The notes: generated by a model not told the origin, from the letters alone. A stretch of DNA of 64,000 nucleotides from Cunninghamia lanceolata (GCA_027924645.1 BSBN01000036.1:10021216-10085215); one strand, 5' to 3'. Counted from the first letter of the stretch, positions 1 to 13,930 are shown. Made by a program: numbers and translations.

Positions 1-2205
1 TGTCTTGACTAAACTCAAATCCTAGTCAATCTGACTTAGAATTTAATCCTTAATATAGGATATATATACACAATATGTAAGTTTATATGATTTTGACTTT
101 GCAAAGAGTCCCTAGTTGCATTCTTGCAAATATCAAGGTCTATGACTTCCTGTCATTCTACTCAAAGACTCAAAATTAAGAACTCTTGTGTTATATGTCA
201 AGTTTTGATTCTATTAAGAAATCATTTAATTTTATCAAAGTACTACTTAGACTCTTTTCTAATTTATATTGTCTTGAACTATGGTTTTTCAACCATTTAT
301 TGTCGACCATAATATACAATAGACTAAAACAAAGTCATAAGCAACTTGAGCAATTTAAGTTTTCTAAACCCTTCTGGGTTGATTCTAGGGTTTTAACTTC
401 TCTAACCCAATATATTGTAATATCAAAACTCTTGTTATCTAAAGATAAGAATGTATAATAATATAACATGATTATAATATCCTCTAGTCTTCTCTAGACC
501 ACTTGGACCCTATTCAAATTCACGTTCTTCATAAAACATAGAACACGAGTCTCTATCCTCATGTATATAAGATCTTAATCATTAACATAAATACTCTTGA
601 GTAAGTTCAATCTTATAACCTAGATAGGTGTGAGTCTACAATAATTATAGTACAATACTTTCAACCTTATCGGTCTTCCTAAGTTCATCGTCTTTTGTTA
701 TAGAATAGATTGTGAACTCATGTATGATATCCTTTGAATATCATGACTATACTTATCATTGTTATTGAATGCAAAAGTGATAACATATCACTCTCCTTAG
801 ATTTTTTCTAATGATATCAATATTTTTTCTATATACTCTAAAATAAGAAAACATCTATCACAAAATCTTATGATTATAATCAATAAAACTCGTACATATA
901 AAAACATTTGAGATATAAAACCATCTCTATCTAAACTCACTGGTCTTGACTCCTAAGTCTAAAATAGAGTTCTCACAAAATTCAAATCTTAGCACTATGC
1001 ACATAACTTGACTTAGTTATAATACAATGACTTTAATAGAAGATGATCATAGTACCTCGTGTTCTAAAATGAAAACTTAATTTTTGTCTTTCCTGTGCAT
1101 TTGCATGATAGCTATGGGCTCATAATAATGTCTTATTAGCTAATAGAAAAAAAAATAGCTTGAGTAAACAAGGTTGAAGGATAAGTTTGCTACACACCAA
1201 AGTCTCTAATAAGATCAAATATAATCATAACATTTACTATGTTTCCTACTTAATAAGCAACTTAGTTTTGCCAAGGATTGCAGATACAACACAAAGGCAC
1301 AAAAAAGTATAAATGCTTAGGAATCCCATTGTTAACAACTTTGAAATGTTTAAATACTATGGTTTACAAACTATCATTGAAGGCAATAATTCTTATCCAA
1401 AAATTGGTCTCCATGCCTTTTACAAATAGAGTGCAGTTTCAAAACTAAAGAAAATAATTTTACTTTCCACATAACAAGGCTAGCTTAGTTTCTATGATCA
1501 CTAGATCACTGTTTGGATAATGCTAAATACTTTACTCTACATAAGACATATCTAGAAACTAATATTGAATATAACTATTCATAGATTAAGAATGAGATAA
1601 TAGCATAACGTGATGACCATACCTCTTTGTCGATGGTTTCCAAACTTGAACTAGTTTATTCCTTTCTACCCAAACTATGATATGCTTTCTTGTGCAATAG
1701 ACTTTCTTCTACATATGCTCAAGATCATGTTTTTGTGGATATGATAATTGAGTTCACTCTCAGTGTTATCCCCATGAGTATTCAATATCTCAGAGCTCTA
1801 TCACTCTCTATAGATACAATATGATAACTGAGCTCTCCGCACTGCTAAGACCTATATTCACATACATATCTTCCTATCTCCTCATATCCTTTTAAAAGGC
1901 TTTATTCCACTCCAACCCCAAGGTTTATCTTCCTGAAATCAAGCCTATAAAATCTCTCTATGGTGGCATGCCAATAATACAAAGGTTAATGGTCATTAAA
2001 GATGACTTCTCAAATAGTTTGAAACACTCCTCCATACTCTCAAATCCATCATGGAGTAAAATAATTTAAGTGTCCATAAGGTCACGTAGTAGTTGGCATT
2101 AAATTGCAATTTTACTACATACCCTCTAAAAATTCAACATCTACCAAGTATAAGTTTATACTTTATATATATATATATATATATCAACACAATCTTTGTA
2201 TATAC
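1..2205. other. AT-rich DNA without recognisable genes
   Basis: The open frames here are short (under about 90 codons), of biased composition, and resemble no family I know. I see no LTR ends, tRNA-like folds or transposase motifs. It is probably decayed repeat DNA, but I cannot assign it. Confidence 0.5.
2164..2184. repeat. (TA)n microsatellite
   Basis: An uninterrupted TA run of about 21 bases, just left of the solo LTR. Confidence 0.9.
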
Positions 2206-3452
2206 TGTTAGACTTAAAGCAGACAACTGAGAGAGGGGGTGAATCAGTTGTCTAAAACTTTCTTCCAATTAAAGACTTAACTTCACTTTGTAATTCAACA
2301 GTAGTATAATAAATCAATCATGGAAACATAATGCAATGAATCAAGAGTATAAACACATCAACACATGAGACACCAAGATTTTGACTTGGAAAACCCGGTT
2401 AAGGGAAAAACCATGGGGTGATTAACCCAAGATTGTATTCTCTGTTAGAAGAATAGAAAGAACAAATGGCACATGCCAATTAGGGCTCACTACCTAAGCA
2501 CACTGCTCACAAGAGGCTCACTGCCTACAAGAGACACACTATCTACAAAATAATAAGTATCAACTACTTGAACTAGAAAATAGCATCTTCACCATGCTTG
2601 AATCAGTTCCATTTAAGCCCAACACTTCTGCTCTGCCTTTCACTCTTCTCCTCGCTACCTCACTCTCATCTCCACGAGGACAACTTTGAAATGACTTCGC
2701 AATCCCTTATTTATACAAGACATCAACTTAGGAATGATCATCTAAGTTGGCAAACATCAACAAGAACATCCGCAAAATGTGTAACTCATCTAGTCAGCCA
2801 ATCTTAGAAAGAACACCATCATCCAGAAGATTTCTTAATTGCAAGCTCTAACTTCAATGTGGATCACCAACACGAACTGAGCACAATCCAAAGACCTCCA
2901 CAAGCTTACCTGAATCATCAAGAACATCCACACTTCATCTGCTTACTGAAATCCTTCTCCCCTTCATCTGGAACCTCAAGAACATAGTTTGTCATTACTG
3001 TCACAAAGGAATAGATGCTTGCGGACCTTCAAACCATGAACCAATCGAGTTGATACTTCACAAAGACTTCCTCAAAACTCCCTCAAATCTGTAGAACAGG
3101 ATAATGCATTTCCAGATCTCACCAAACCTATCTGTAATACTCTGTCACCACTGAACATCTACCAGAACCAGTTTTACTTGAGCGGCCACAACTTCTTCAG
3201 ATCTTCATGCGGACCTCTAAAATCTCTACTAGACCACCTTAAGACACATATCTACAAACGCTTTAAACTGCATCCTCTGATACTCATCCTATCTTGAACT
3301 TTTACCTTACTGTCACCACTGATCTTCATTGTTCCTGATTGAGACTAATTTTCTCAATATCCCCAGCACACAGCTCATCCAATCCTTATCATTAATGCAA
3401 CAAGAGTATGTTGACATCAATGACAACACCGATTAGGCCCATACTTGCAACA
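2206..3452 (-). mobile_element. Solo LTR of the Ty1/copia lineage
   Basis: The segment starts TGTTAGACTT and ends CTTGCAACA, so it has TG...CA termini. It is flanked by the same five bases, TATAC, at 2201-2205 and 3453-3457. Its length of 1,247 bp and much of its sequence match the LTRs at 10774-12153 and 16687-18079: the G-rich start followed by GGTGAATCAGTTGTC, the block around AACCCGGTTAAGGGAAAAACC, and the end around TTAGGCCCATACTTGCAACA. No internal region is attached, so it is best read as the product of LTR-LTR recombination. Orientation is minus, judged from the complete copia element. Confidence 0.85.
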
Positions 3453-6400
3453 TATACAATGTATACTAATGTTGTTTTTATCAGTCGACAAGATATGAGA
3501 ATGGGGTCAAGGTATTCTCCCCCTCTCAATCTTGCATAAATGCCAAAATAGATAGGTTATCATAATGGAATTTCAACCAGAAATTACCAATAATGAAATA
3601 GTTTAACAACTAATAATTATTTTCTTTTGAATATAATCTATATTCATATCATATAAGAACTAACGACTATCAGCCATTCCTTTTTTATGGTCATAATTTC
3701 CTGACTTAGTTCTTGACAAAACCTATGCTAATGGATCTTAACAACAAATTGATGATTATCAAGTCGAAACAAGACTTAGACTAAATGAGTCGAACATAAC
3801 TTACCAAACTCAAAGAGGGTTCACTAAATTATGAAAGCATGAAACTTAGATGGAAACAACATGTTCTTATCCATACGTCTATTCTCTTCTCTTTGATGAT
3901 CCTCTCCCTCTCTTTTCTCGGAGGGTGGAAAACCTATTTTCCTGGTTACAACTTGCAATCACCAAACTGATATTAGTACATCGTTAGTAAATTCATAAAC
4001 CTTATGAATAAATAATCATAAAATCTTATAATCACATGTCTAAATTATATTCATATAGACATAAACTCATGATATCATTGATTTTTCTTGACATTTTCAC
4101 TTAACGTCAAATCATTAATTCATGCATAATCAACTACTAATTATGTGCAAGTAAAAATTAAAACCTAGTCAAAATTTGGGGTGTGACACTATCGGCATAT
4201 TCCTTGAACCTCCTATGGGTGCAAGTACCAGTATATCAATCATTGTCCTAAATTTTTCATGGCCTAGTTGATTATAGCTAGCCATTTGGATGTTTATTTG
4301 CATGTGTTGTACATTAGCCTTGCAGTATTATATTATAGTTGGTAGAAGAATAGATTGAAAACTATTTGTATCCCACGTTTAACCAGTAAAAAGTTAAATA
4401 CATATGTTATTTCTTGGGGAATGCTTTTTAGGTTAGACTTGTAAGCTAACACATTATAATAGGGTTCATTTACAGATTAATTTGTCTTTATTGTCGAATG
4501 GTGGCACAAAGGTTGATGGAAATGTTAACACTTTACTGGTTAAGTGTGAATTTTATACTGAAACCTTTAATGTTGTGATCTTTAATATATAGTTTTAAAG
4601 TTTTTTTGGCATCTAATCTTCATTCCAAACAATAATCATGAACTATTAACAATTTGTATTTGAGGATTAATGTCATTGAATGTTTAATGTTTGTCATTGC
4701 AGGTTATAAATCATAGTTGCCTACATCGCATCGGATACCTTCAATAGTGATCGCCAGTTGCTAGTTTGACATGTGAATGATAAGTAAACCATTTAAACAA
4801 AATCACACAGTGGTTAACTTCCATGCCAACATTGACCCAAATTTTTTTAGCATTTAGTGTTGATCACAAGAGTTTGATTGTTATAAAATTTGTCACACAT
4901 AACAACTCTTGCGAACATTGGCATTTGTTTTTCCTTTAAACTTAATACAAAACACCAGAGGTAACATTTTTTTTCACAAATAGCTACCAGACAAACCATC
5001 CAAACGTAATTAGTCCTTGAAAAAATTAGAGTTTGTTAATTACCAAATACAAAGTTTGCAAATCATCAAAGTGCACATTTTTAGCCCTTGGAGGCTATTT
5101 TTTTTCAAACTATCACAACTTTCTCACTTTTTATTAGATTGTCATGATTTTGTAGGAATTGGAAAGCTATCTTCAATCTCTTCACAATGATGTGAACCAA
5201 GTTCCAAGAATCATCTCACATTTGCAATTACTTGTCTCAAAGTCAACCTTTTTGTTTTGAAACATCAAACATATATAACTTTTTGTTATGTATTTAATGT
5301 TTTGTTTGGTTTTTTGCAAGATTTATTGTTTTGTACTAACACTTTTCTTGCAACCTTAGATTTTTCCAAGACAAAATTTTGCAAACTACTAGCACTTTTC
5401 TTGTAGCCTTACATTTGTCCAAGACAAAATTTTCCAAACTACTAACTATTTTCTGCAGCACCGTAGTCAAAGACTTAATTTTCTCCACTAGCTTAGTCAC
5501 ACTAAATTAGAATAGTTGGGAAAGAACTTGTTTGTTGCACCATGTTTTTGAGATCTTTAGTAGATGTATGATCTCTCCTCGCACTCTTGAGTGATCTTGG
5601 GAATCAAAATTCCATCATTTCCCTTTTTGTTATTTGTTCAATCCCAGGGTGCTATCTCACGTATGCTCTCTCCTTGTGTTTCGTACAATCTTGGAGATCG
5701 AAATTGAATAGTATTCCTTCCCTTTAGGAGGCTTGCTAGTGGATTTCATCACCCCTAGGGATGACCTCAACCACGTGTTCTGGTGGGGTATATCAAAGGG
5801 GGGAGAGCACAAGTTGTACCTCAATCTAGTCACATAGTCATTGGGACAACCTTGGGGCCCCAGATCATTCCAGACACAAGGTGAAGTGGTGTTTGCTTAA
5901 TTGCTTATATCACATCCCTTCAATGGGCTAGTGTTCATAGACTTGGACCCCACATACCTTACATATATAGGGGACTCCTTAGAAGTCTTGTCAAACCTAT
6001 ATTAAGACCATCAGCCATCATATCTTCTAGTGCACCACTGCAGTAGGAGGGGAGGACACTCACACATACCGTTATACTTGAGATAGGGGCTACTTTGGGT
6101 AGGACGAAAGTATCCAAGGTAAGGGGTATATAGTGGTCCAAGACCATATATTCCCTATCTATCTAAGTTATAGCATTATGGTATTAATGGGGGTGGGAAT
6201 CTCTCCTCTATTTTGAGTTGGGGTTGACCCACAACCATTTCATGAGATCCAAAAGATACATCACACCTACTTGACTAATTTTAGGTTTGTAATCAAGTGT
6301 TTGGTGTGTCTTCTTTGTGTAAAAGTAGTGAAATCCAATAAGCCTTTCTCACCTTGAAACGTCAGTCAACCATCGTGTCTTCTTGTTTCTTATCAATCCA

Positions 6401-6653
6401 CTTTTAGTCAACTTCTTGCAAACAAATCCTTGCACACATCCATATCATAGGCTTGCAATCTACTACAATCATCCCACTTTTGCATAGACCAAGATCCAGT
6501 TCTATTTTGCAACAAAGTTGAAATCTTCCCAAATCTCATTAGCCAAGTCACTATTTTACACTCATCTTGTGTGAAGTCCATCTTAGTCTCATACCAAGTC
6601 CAAATTTGCATCCTAGCTCCTAGTTGCATCCAAATACCTTGTAGTCCTTCATA
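3453..6653. other. Intergenic repeat-like DNA, no gene seen
   Basis: I found no frame of credible length or composition. A G-rich tract followed by TGTGACAC near 4180-4190 resembles a polypurine tract plus LTR start, but I could not find the other end. The stretch 5540-6330 has a higher GC content and may be an unassigned LTR. Confidence 0.35.
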
Positions 6654-9300
6654 ATGCATAATAAGGATCCTTGGTTTGAAAACTTTATCATGCAAATCAA
6701 AACTCCTAGTCCTACAACTATTAGTAAAGACAATTTCAAGCCCAAAATCACAATTAAACGTGGTCCTCAACTTGTTGATGATGATAATTATAGTCTTGTG
6801 GATCATGATGAATATCTCAATAACAATAGATTTGATGATGAGATAATTGATCACAAGCTTTCCACACTCATAAAAGATCCTTGCATTCAAAATCTTAACA
6901 CTAGCTATCATACCATTTCCAAACATTTATCTAGTGATTATCTTAAGTCTAGTTATCATGTCAATCCTAAACATTTGTTTAGTGACCCTCCTTATGATGC
7001 CTTCAACAAGGAAATCACTAGTTTAGGACAAGGTCCTTATGTCCATTCTATGTTTCCATACTCCATATCTTCCTCATCATCCTATGAAAATCCCTCACCC
7101 TCATTCTTATACCCTAGCTCATCCCATCAACTCAACCATCCATACATCCAAGACATGAATTCACAATCCAAATCCACTACACCCAAATCATCCTTTTCAA
7201 ATTTCATCTGATGACTATTATCAAAGGAAGAAAATGAAATTAGAAAGCCCCCAGTCCATAAGCATACCTATGCCAAAATTATCCAAAAGTCTCTTACTAG
7301 CATGCCTATCTAACAAATAACACCATGCGATCTAAATCCAAGTAATATACCCATCCATGAGAAAGTACCAACATGTGAAGATATGGTCAATCCTAAGTCT
7401 TTAAAGTACAAAAAAGAACCTTCTGATGTCATGACTACCTATACAACACCATCATGCAATCCTATGTCCATCCAATCTCTGCAAGAGTCTCATGTTAACA
7501 ATGAACCATTATCACTACCTATCAGGCCTATTCAAGAGTCCCTTACCATAAGACTAAGTTGTAATCCATTATGCAACCATGATGTCTATGATCCAAATAC
7601 TACCAAGCCTATTCAAGAAACCTCTATATTCCTCCAAACTCAAGAGTTGTGTCAAGAGTCAAATCTAAAGCAAGATTGAACATGTACTCAACTAAATCAA
7701 GATCAAGTTAATCAAGATACTCAAGCTCAAGTTATCCCATTTATCTAAGAACAAACTAGCCAAGCCACTCCCATTTATGATCATGATCATAGCTATGATC
7801 TAGAAAACTAAATTGATCCCCTCCTTGAACTTTATGATATCCATGATCTAGAAAACCAAGTCGGTCCTCTCCTTGAACTTTATGATATCCATAATCATAA
7901 AAGCCTAAACAATCCTATCACATATCCAACTAGCCCTATCAAATATCCAACTAAAACATCCATATCCTATGATGAGACACTTAGTCCCCAAGAAAACATA
8001 GACAATCAAACAAATCACTTGGATCATATCTCAAATATGGATCCCAATGAGCATAGTTGCAGTCAAGATCCTACTGATATCAAGCATGAATAAACACAAG
8101 TCATAATGGATACATTGAGCATTCAAATGATCAAGGAATGGAAATCACAAATAATAATCATAAAACTACAAGTGTACATGATGATCAAGGTACAAAGAGT
8201 CTACATGATGAGACAGTACTAGAATCCCATCAAATAGGATCTACTATCTTTATCAAGACAAATTTACTCATAGAAGAGACAATAGAATATTCTAACTACT
8301 CTCAGCAAAATACTGAGGACCTTGCATCATGTTTCAAAGACAAGTATCCTATCGTGAACAAGATATGTCAAAAAATGAATTACCATGGAAAAGGATTGGA
8401 CCCTTTTTAGCAAGGAGTCCTAGAACCTATCCCAATCCACATCAAACATAGTCAACGTATTGGAATATAATTATCTTATAAATCTAATAGTGTTAGTGAT
8501 ACTTCTAAGATCACTAGGGAAACCTCATCCAATGAGAGCATCAAGATCGGGACCATTTGTAGCCCATGCACTAAACTTGTTGTCAATAATCTCGACAATC
8601 CTTCCACTTCCACTTCCACCATCTCTACCAACAACTTTTATCCTCCATATCTTTCATCCCTCAATTAGGAGCAACAAAATCATAGTGCATACAAAGAAAA
8701 AGCTTCAAATCAAGCATCAAAAGCATATGAAGTCAAAAATCAAGGAAAGCATATAAAAGAAATATGGGTCCCAAATCAAAACTAAGAAAATCAAATAAGG
8801 TAAATCTTCCAAATACCATGAGCTATCAAAGCTATAAAAATCAAAATACACGCCTTGCCTATAACAGGTGTCTACCACCTTATAATCTATACAAGAGTAT
8901 TGGTCCTACTCACCATCTTAGTTCCACATATACACATCATAATGCTAAATCCAAATTTCATAATCCACCAGCTCAAGTTTGGCGAGTCAAAAATATTTCA
9001 AACCCATCTACATCGCCAACTTATTCATCCAAATCGACTGTATCGCAATCACCTAATCTTGCATCCAATATCCCTCATACACATACAAAATCACATCTCA
9101 AATCCAAGAAATCCAACTCCCAAATCTATCATGTTGTGGCAGCAATACTTCACTATAAGGGCTATAATAGTTCTATATCAAAATGTAATCATTTGGACAA
9201 GGCCAACTTAGTTATTAATGAAGATCACACAAACATCACAAGATTGTACACGAGTGCTTTAATCCTCACAAAGCAATTACTTCAAGTAGGACATTACTAG
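6654..9300 (+). pseudogene. Decayed low-complexity coding region, probably a retroelement accessory ORF
   Basis: Plus-strand frames of 185, 98, 90 and 178 codons (6654-7211, 7383-7679, 8138-8410, 8764-9300) follow one another, separated by stops and frameshifts. The translations share an unusual composition rich in Asn, Ser, His, Pro, Ile and Gln with no Trp- or Gly-rich enzyme core. Short phrases recur, such as RPIQESL and KPIQETS. A 48-bp direct repeat (7796-7843 and 7844-7891) lies inside. I recognise no domain. The region lies upstream of a non-coding tract that leads to a polypurine tract and LTR at 18219, as expected for an extra ORF between pol and the 3' LTR of a large gypsy-type element, but no pol remains. 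Function unknown. Confidence 0.4.
7796..7891 (+). repeat. 48-bp tandem repeat, two copies
   Basis: Two adjacent copies start TGATCTAGAAAAC and end TTTATGATATCCA. They preserve a 16-codon frame, with a TAA stop in the first copy only. Confidence 0.75.
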
Positions 9301-10768
9301 CATGTTATGACAAGTGCGTCTACATTACCCACTTCAAACAAATAGGGATACATGAGGACCCTTTGAGTATCAAGTTATCATTGTTAAAAAATCACAAAAA
9401 GTCAAAAAAAAATTAAAAAAATGAAAAAACAAAAAAATTAGAAAAAATCAAAATAGTAAAGAGAAATCATTCATCCAATGGTGAAAACCATTTCCATGGT
9501 GCCTTGGTTAAGTCTCATGATGAAAACTCCTTCGTAGGTGTCATGTGTAAATAGATTGTCGATGAAAATTGTACTTGGGGGTAGGTTATCTCATATATCC
9601 TATACCAGCATATCCCTTATCATCCTAACTCATCATATCCATATTTCCTCACTATCATTCCCTTTCGTCATCCCTCCTTCTCAACTTGGATCTTGATAAT
9701 AACCTTGATCTTGATAAGGACTAGGGCATGATTTTGATACATGCTTTGATAAATGCTTGACATAGCCAATCCTTTTTGCAATATATTTTCAAACCCTCTT
9801 GTTATATCCTATGCAATTCGCTATATCCTTTTGTCCAATATCCTAAATGACATTTGCAGAGTAGGGGCATGTTATTCATTTGTGACATAGTCCTTGGAGG
9901 TTACATCCTATATCCTTCCATTCATCTTTCTTATCACTAATCCCTTCACCCATCCATCTATCAATGCTCCTCCTTTTCCATTCATTATCCATTAAATCAT
10001 TCATACAATCCAATAAGTTCATTAGCCTAAATCAACCAACTTTTAGATCCTTGTTTCTACACTTCGTGCTCCCTTGTCACTAGTTATCATATGGAGACCA
10101 CAATCATATCCAGATGTAGTGTAATCCCATTGAAAGCAATCTATTACAATCATCCAAAGAAATCCAAGAAAATCCTTATCCCAAGCACTCTAATGCAATA
10201 ATCCCAATCATGATCTTCTATCCTATCATTCTAGAGCATCCATCTTATTCCCAGCCTTGCTACAAATCTTAATCAACCCAATCCAATCAATCATCATCAT
10301 CCTTGGGATATATCCTTCCCAATCTTTGCATTGTTCTTAGGATATATCATTCCCACATCAACAATGCTATCATCATCATCATTAATTTTCAGCTTGATTA
10401 GGGGAAACTTTGTGTTTGTTTTTGTTTTTGAATCATTTTTGTGCATGCTTGCTTGCTTTGCTTGTTGTGTGTGTGTTATCATTCTTGTCTTGCATCTGTA
10501 TTAGTCCTAGTCACATACTTGCCACAACATCATCATGGTCTTTCATATCATGGTGCCATCACCATATGCTTTCTTGCAACTTTAATCCTTTAATGCATTT
10601 GACACATCGTCACCTTGATCTCTATATCATGGGGCATAATGTCAAGTGCTATATCAAACATCAGGTTGCTCATACCGACTCAGCATGACGATCCTTTTTT
10701 CCATCATTTTCAACTTATCCCTTAGCCTCATCTTTCCTTTATATCCATTTTGAGAGCCTACCAGTGTC
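9301..10768. other. Non-coding retroelement interior, A-rich and pyrimidine-rich
   Basis: An A-rich stretch (9385-9460) is followed by long tracts of CATCC/CTTATC-type sequence and a small (CAT)n run near 10364-10383. No coding frame is credible. The copia element at 10774 interrupts this DNA; it resumes at 18080 and runs to the polypurine tract at about 18204-18218. Confidence 0.45.
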
Positions 10769-10773
10769 CTTCA
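10769..10773. other. Target site duplication CTTCA, left copy
   Basis: CTTCA directly precedes the TGTTGATTTAAG start of the left LTR and is repeated at 18080-18084. Confidence 0.9.
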
Positions 10774-12153
10774 TGTTGATTTAAGATAGACAACTAAGAG
10801 GGGGGGTGAATTAGTTGTCGCAAAACTTTCTTTTCTTTAAACACTTAAATCCTTCTTATAATTTAACAACATAATAATAAATCAATCATGGAAGCACAAT
10901 GCAGTAATTCAAGAGCAGAAACACATTAACACATATGACACCAAGATTTTAACATGGAAAACCTGGTTAAGGGAAAAACCACAGGGTGACTAACCCAAGA
11001 TTGTATTCTCTATTAAAAGAATAGGAAGAACAAATGGCACTTGCCAATTAGGGCTCACTGCCTGAGCACACTGCTCACAAGAGACCCACGACCTACAGGA
11101 GGCACACTGTCTATAGAATAATAATAAATATTATATACTTGAACTGAAGATTAGCATCTTCACCATGCTTGAGTTAGTTTCGTTTAAGCTCAATACTTAT
11201 GCTCTGCTTTTCGCTCTTCTCCTCTCTACCACTTCCTCATCTTCACTGATACTTTGAAATGACTTCACAACTCTTATTTATACAAGACATCGACTTTGGG
11301 ATAATCATCAAAGTCAGTACAATACATACTTTATTTTATTATAAAGTAAATACACAAATACAGCTTGAATTATTACAAAGGACTTCATGCAAATCACCAC
11401 ACTATCGGCCACACATATCTGGGACTTCAATCTTCTTTGAATAACATGCCATGCTTCACATAACATCTTCAAGATCATCTGCAAGATGTGTAAATCATCT
11501 GGTTGGCCATAATTAGGAAGAACATCATCACCTGAAAGTAAATCTTCAATTACGAGCTCAATCTTTAAAGCGGACCACCAACACGAACTGGACACAATCT
11601 AGAGACATCCACAAGCTTGCTTGAATCACCAAGAACATCCACACCACTTCTGCTTACTAAGATCATTCGCATCTTCATCCAAAACCTTAAGAACACATTC
11701 TGTAAATACTGTCATATTAGAATAAATGCTTGCGGACCTCCAGACCATGAACCAATTGAGTTGTCAATTCATATTGGCTTCCTAAACACTCCACCAAATC
11801 CGCAGAACAAGATATTACATTTCTGGATCTCACCAGACCTATTTGTGTCACTCTGTCACCTCTAAACACTTATATGGCCATAATTTCTCCAAATCTCCAT
11901 GCAGACCTCTCAAATGTTGACTGGATCATCTTTAGACACATATCTACAAACCCTTTAATGTGCATCCTCTAATCTTCATCTTAGCTGGGATCTTTACTTC
12001 AAAGAGCTTCACTGTCTTCATTGTTCTTCTCTATTTTTTATGGGACTAATTTTCTCAATATCCTCAGCACACAGCTCATCCAATCCTTGACATCAATGCA
12101 ACAGGAGTATGTTGACATCAATGACAACACCGGTTAGGCCCATACTTGCAACA
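10774..12153 (-). repeat. 3' LTR of the copia element
   Basis: On the plus strand it runs from TGTTGATTTAAG to CTTGCAACA. It lies downstream of the RNase H relic in element orientation. Confidence 0.93.
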
Positions 12154-12484
12154 ATCTAGTCCTTTATCATTGATGGCAACATATGATGTGAAAAACTATT
12201 TTAACCATCAAGACAAGAACTTCTCCTCACTGACTGACATAGTTCCCCCTATCAATAACAATCATTCATATGTCTTCTCTTTCTTTACTGCTCCCCCTTT
12301 AATTAGCAACAACTTTTGTTTTTCACATGTCTTCTCTCTGCCTTTGACATCAATGGCAAAGGGCACATACTTGCATCAATTAGAATCATACAGACTACTC
12401 CCCCTGAGTAGTAACTTCCTATCATCAATCCGGATCACAAGATATGACTGTGAGATCTACCAGACTGATGCACATTAGTGCATC
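12154..12484 (-). other. 3' untranslated region and decayed polypurine tract of the copia element
   Basis: Read on the minus strand, the bases next to the LTR are AAAGGACTAGAT, where the young element at 22498-37906 has AAAGGGGGAGAT at the same place. Three further G-runs (plus-strand CCCCC near 12244, 12293 and 12402) repeat the AAGGGGGAG motif upstream. The phrase CATCAATGGCAAAGGG is also shared with the young element. These matches tie the two elements to one lineage. Confidence 0.6.
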
Positions 12485-13132
12485 TTAATTCAGAACTGGA
12501 GGAGTAATAACCCCTAACTTCTCCCTGAGATACTCAAAAGAATCCTTAAGTAGAGGTTTAGTAAAAATGTCTACAATCTGATCCTTAGAGGGCACAAACT
12601 CCAATCTAACTTCACTCTTGTTCACCTGCTCTCTCAAAAAGTGAAATTTGATGGATATATGTTTTATCTTTGAATGCAACACCAGATTTTTTGATATATT
12701 TATTGCACTTGAGTTATCACAAAAGATTGTGATAGGTTCCTCATACTCCACTCTGATGTCTCTTAGCATTTGCTTCATCCACAATACTTAAGTGCAACTA
12801 CCTGCTACTGCAATATACTCTACTTCTGCAATGGACAGAGATATTGCCTCTTGTTTCATGCTCATCCAAGAAACCAATTTTTTCCCCAAAAAGAATGCAC
12901 CACCACTGGTACTCTTTCAGTCATCCACATCTCCTTCCCAATCTGCATCTGTATATGCATGAAGAGAGAAATCATGATCCCTAGGATACCATAAACCATA
13001 CTCAACTATTCCTTTTAGATATCTGAGAATTCTCTTGATTGCCATGACATGAGATTCTCTAGGATCAGCTTGGAATCTGGCAACAAGACCAATGACATTC
13101 ATAATGTCAGGTCTAGTTTGAGTAAGATACAC
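12485..13132 (-). pseudogene. Copia RNase H domain, broken
   Basis: Two minus-strand frames (12917-13132 and 12485-12784) carry family hallmarks. The first has TRPDI, a YLKG segment and the D-A-D-W motif (TDADWEGD). The second has FCDNSSAI, the H-S-K-x-K-H-I motif and a C-terminal VDIFTKPL. RNase H removes the RNA strand after minus-strand DNA synthesis. The connection between the two frames is lost through stops and a frame break around 12785-12916. In intact copia elements this is the C-terminal part of a single Gag-Pol. Confidence 0.9.
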
Positions 13133-13318
13133 TAGTCCTCAAATCATTGACTTGTAATTTTTCTTATCAGTCTTAGGAGATTCATCATCTTTGCTCAGTT
13201 TACATCCGGTTGCCATGGGAGTATTCATTGGTTTTGAGTCTTCCATCCCAAATTTCTTCAACAATTCTTTCACATATTTGGTCTGTGATATGAAGATTTT
13301 TTTCTTTGTTTGAGTGAT

Positions 13319-13930
13319 TTACAGACCCAAGAAGAAATTCATTTCCCCAAACATAGACATCTCAAATTCACTTTTCATTTGATTTGCAAAAGTCTTACAC
13401 ATACTATCTCTTACTCCAAAAATGATGTCATCAACAAATACTTCAACAATCAAGATATTTTCATGATCAATTTTGAAGTACAAGTTACTATCAGCAGTAC
13501 CTTTGTTGAAACAAATCTTCAAAAGATGTTTATCTAGTCTTCCATACCAGGCTCTTGGGGCTTGTTTGAGTCCATACAGTACTTTCCTCAACTTGTAGAC
13601 CATATCACCATGATCAAACAATTGAAATCCTTCCGGTTGCTCAATGTATACTTCTTCTTCCAAGTCAACATTCAGGAAGGCAGACTTGACATGCATCTGA
13701 TATACTTTGAAATCCTTGAAGGTAGCAAAAGCAAGAAATAATCTGACTACTTCAATTCTTGCCACCGGAGCAAAAGTTTCTTCAAAATCAGCTCCTTCTA
13801 CTTGAGAATAACCCTTGCGGACCAACCTGACTTTGTTTCTGACTACTTCACCATCTTCATTTAGTTTATTTCGAAAGACCCATTTGGTTCCAATCACATT
13901 TTTGTTTCTAGGTCTGGGAACAAGATCCCA
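13319..13930 (-). pseudogene. Copia reverse transcriptase, broken, catalytic Asp changed
   Basis: A 192-codon open stretch (13319-13897) covers most of the RT fingers and palm. It starts at the conserved GTKWVFRNKLNEDG, continues through ETFAPVARIE, LYGLKQAPRAWYGRLD and the FVDDII active-site box, and stops after FFLGL. The motif normally read as MDVKSAFLN is MHVKSAFLN, so the first metal-binding Asp is His. A stop at 13316-13318 separates the frame from the RNase H region. RT would copy element RNA into DNA inside the virus-like particle; this copy cannot. Confidence 0.93.

Noticed and set aside
4180..4200. LTR start after a G-rich tract (TGTGACAC)
   Set aside because: No partner LTR, primer site or duplication could be found.
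6408..6926. 172-codon minus-strand frame
   Set aside because: Overlaps the plus-strand relic at 6654, has no recognisable motif, and its Ile-rich composition is that of an antisense shadow.
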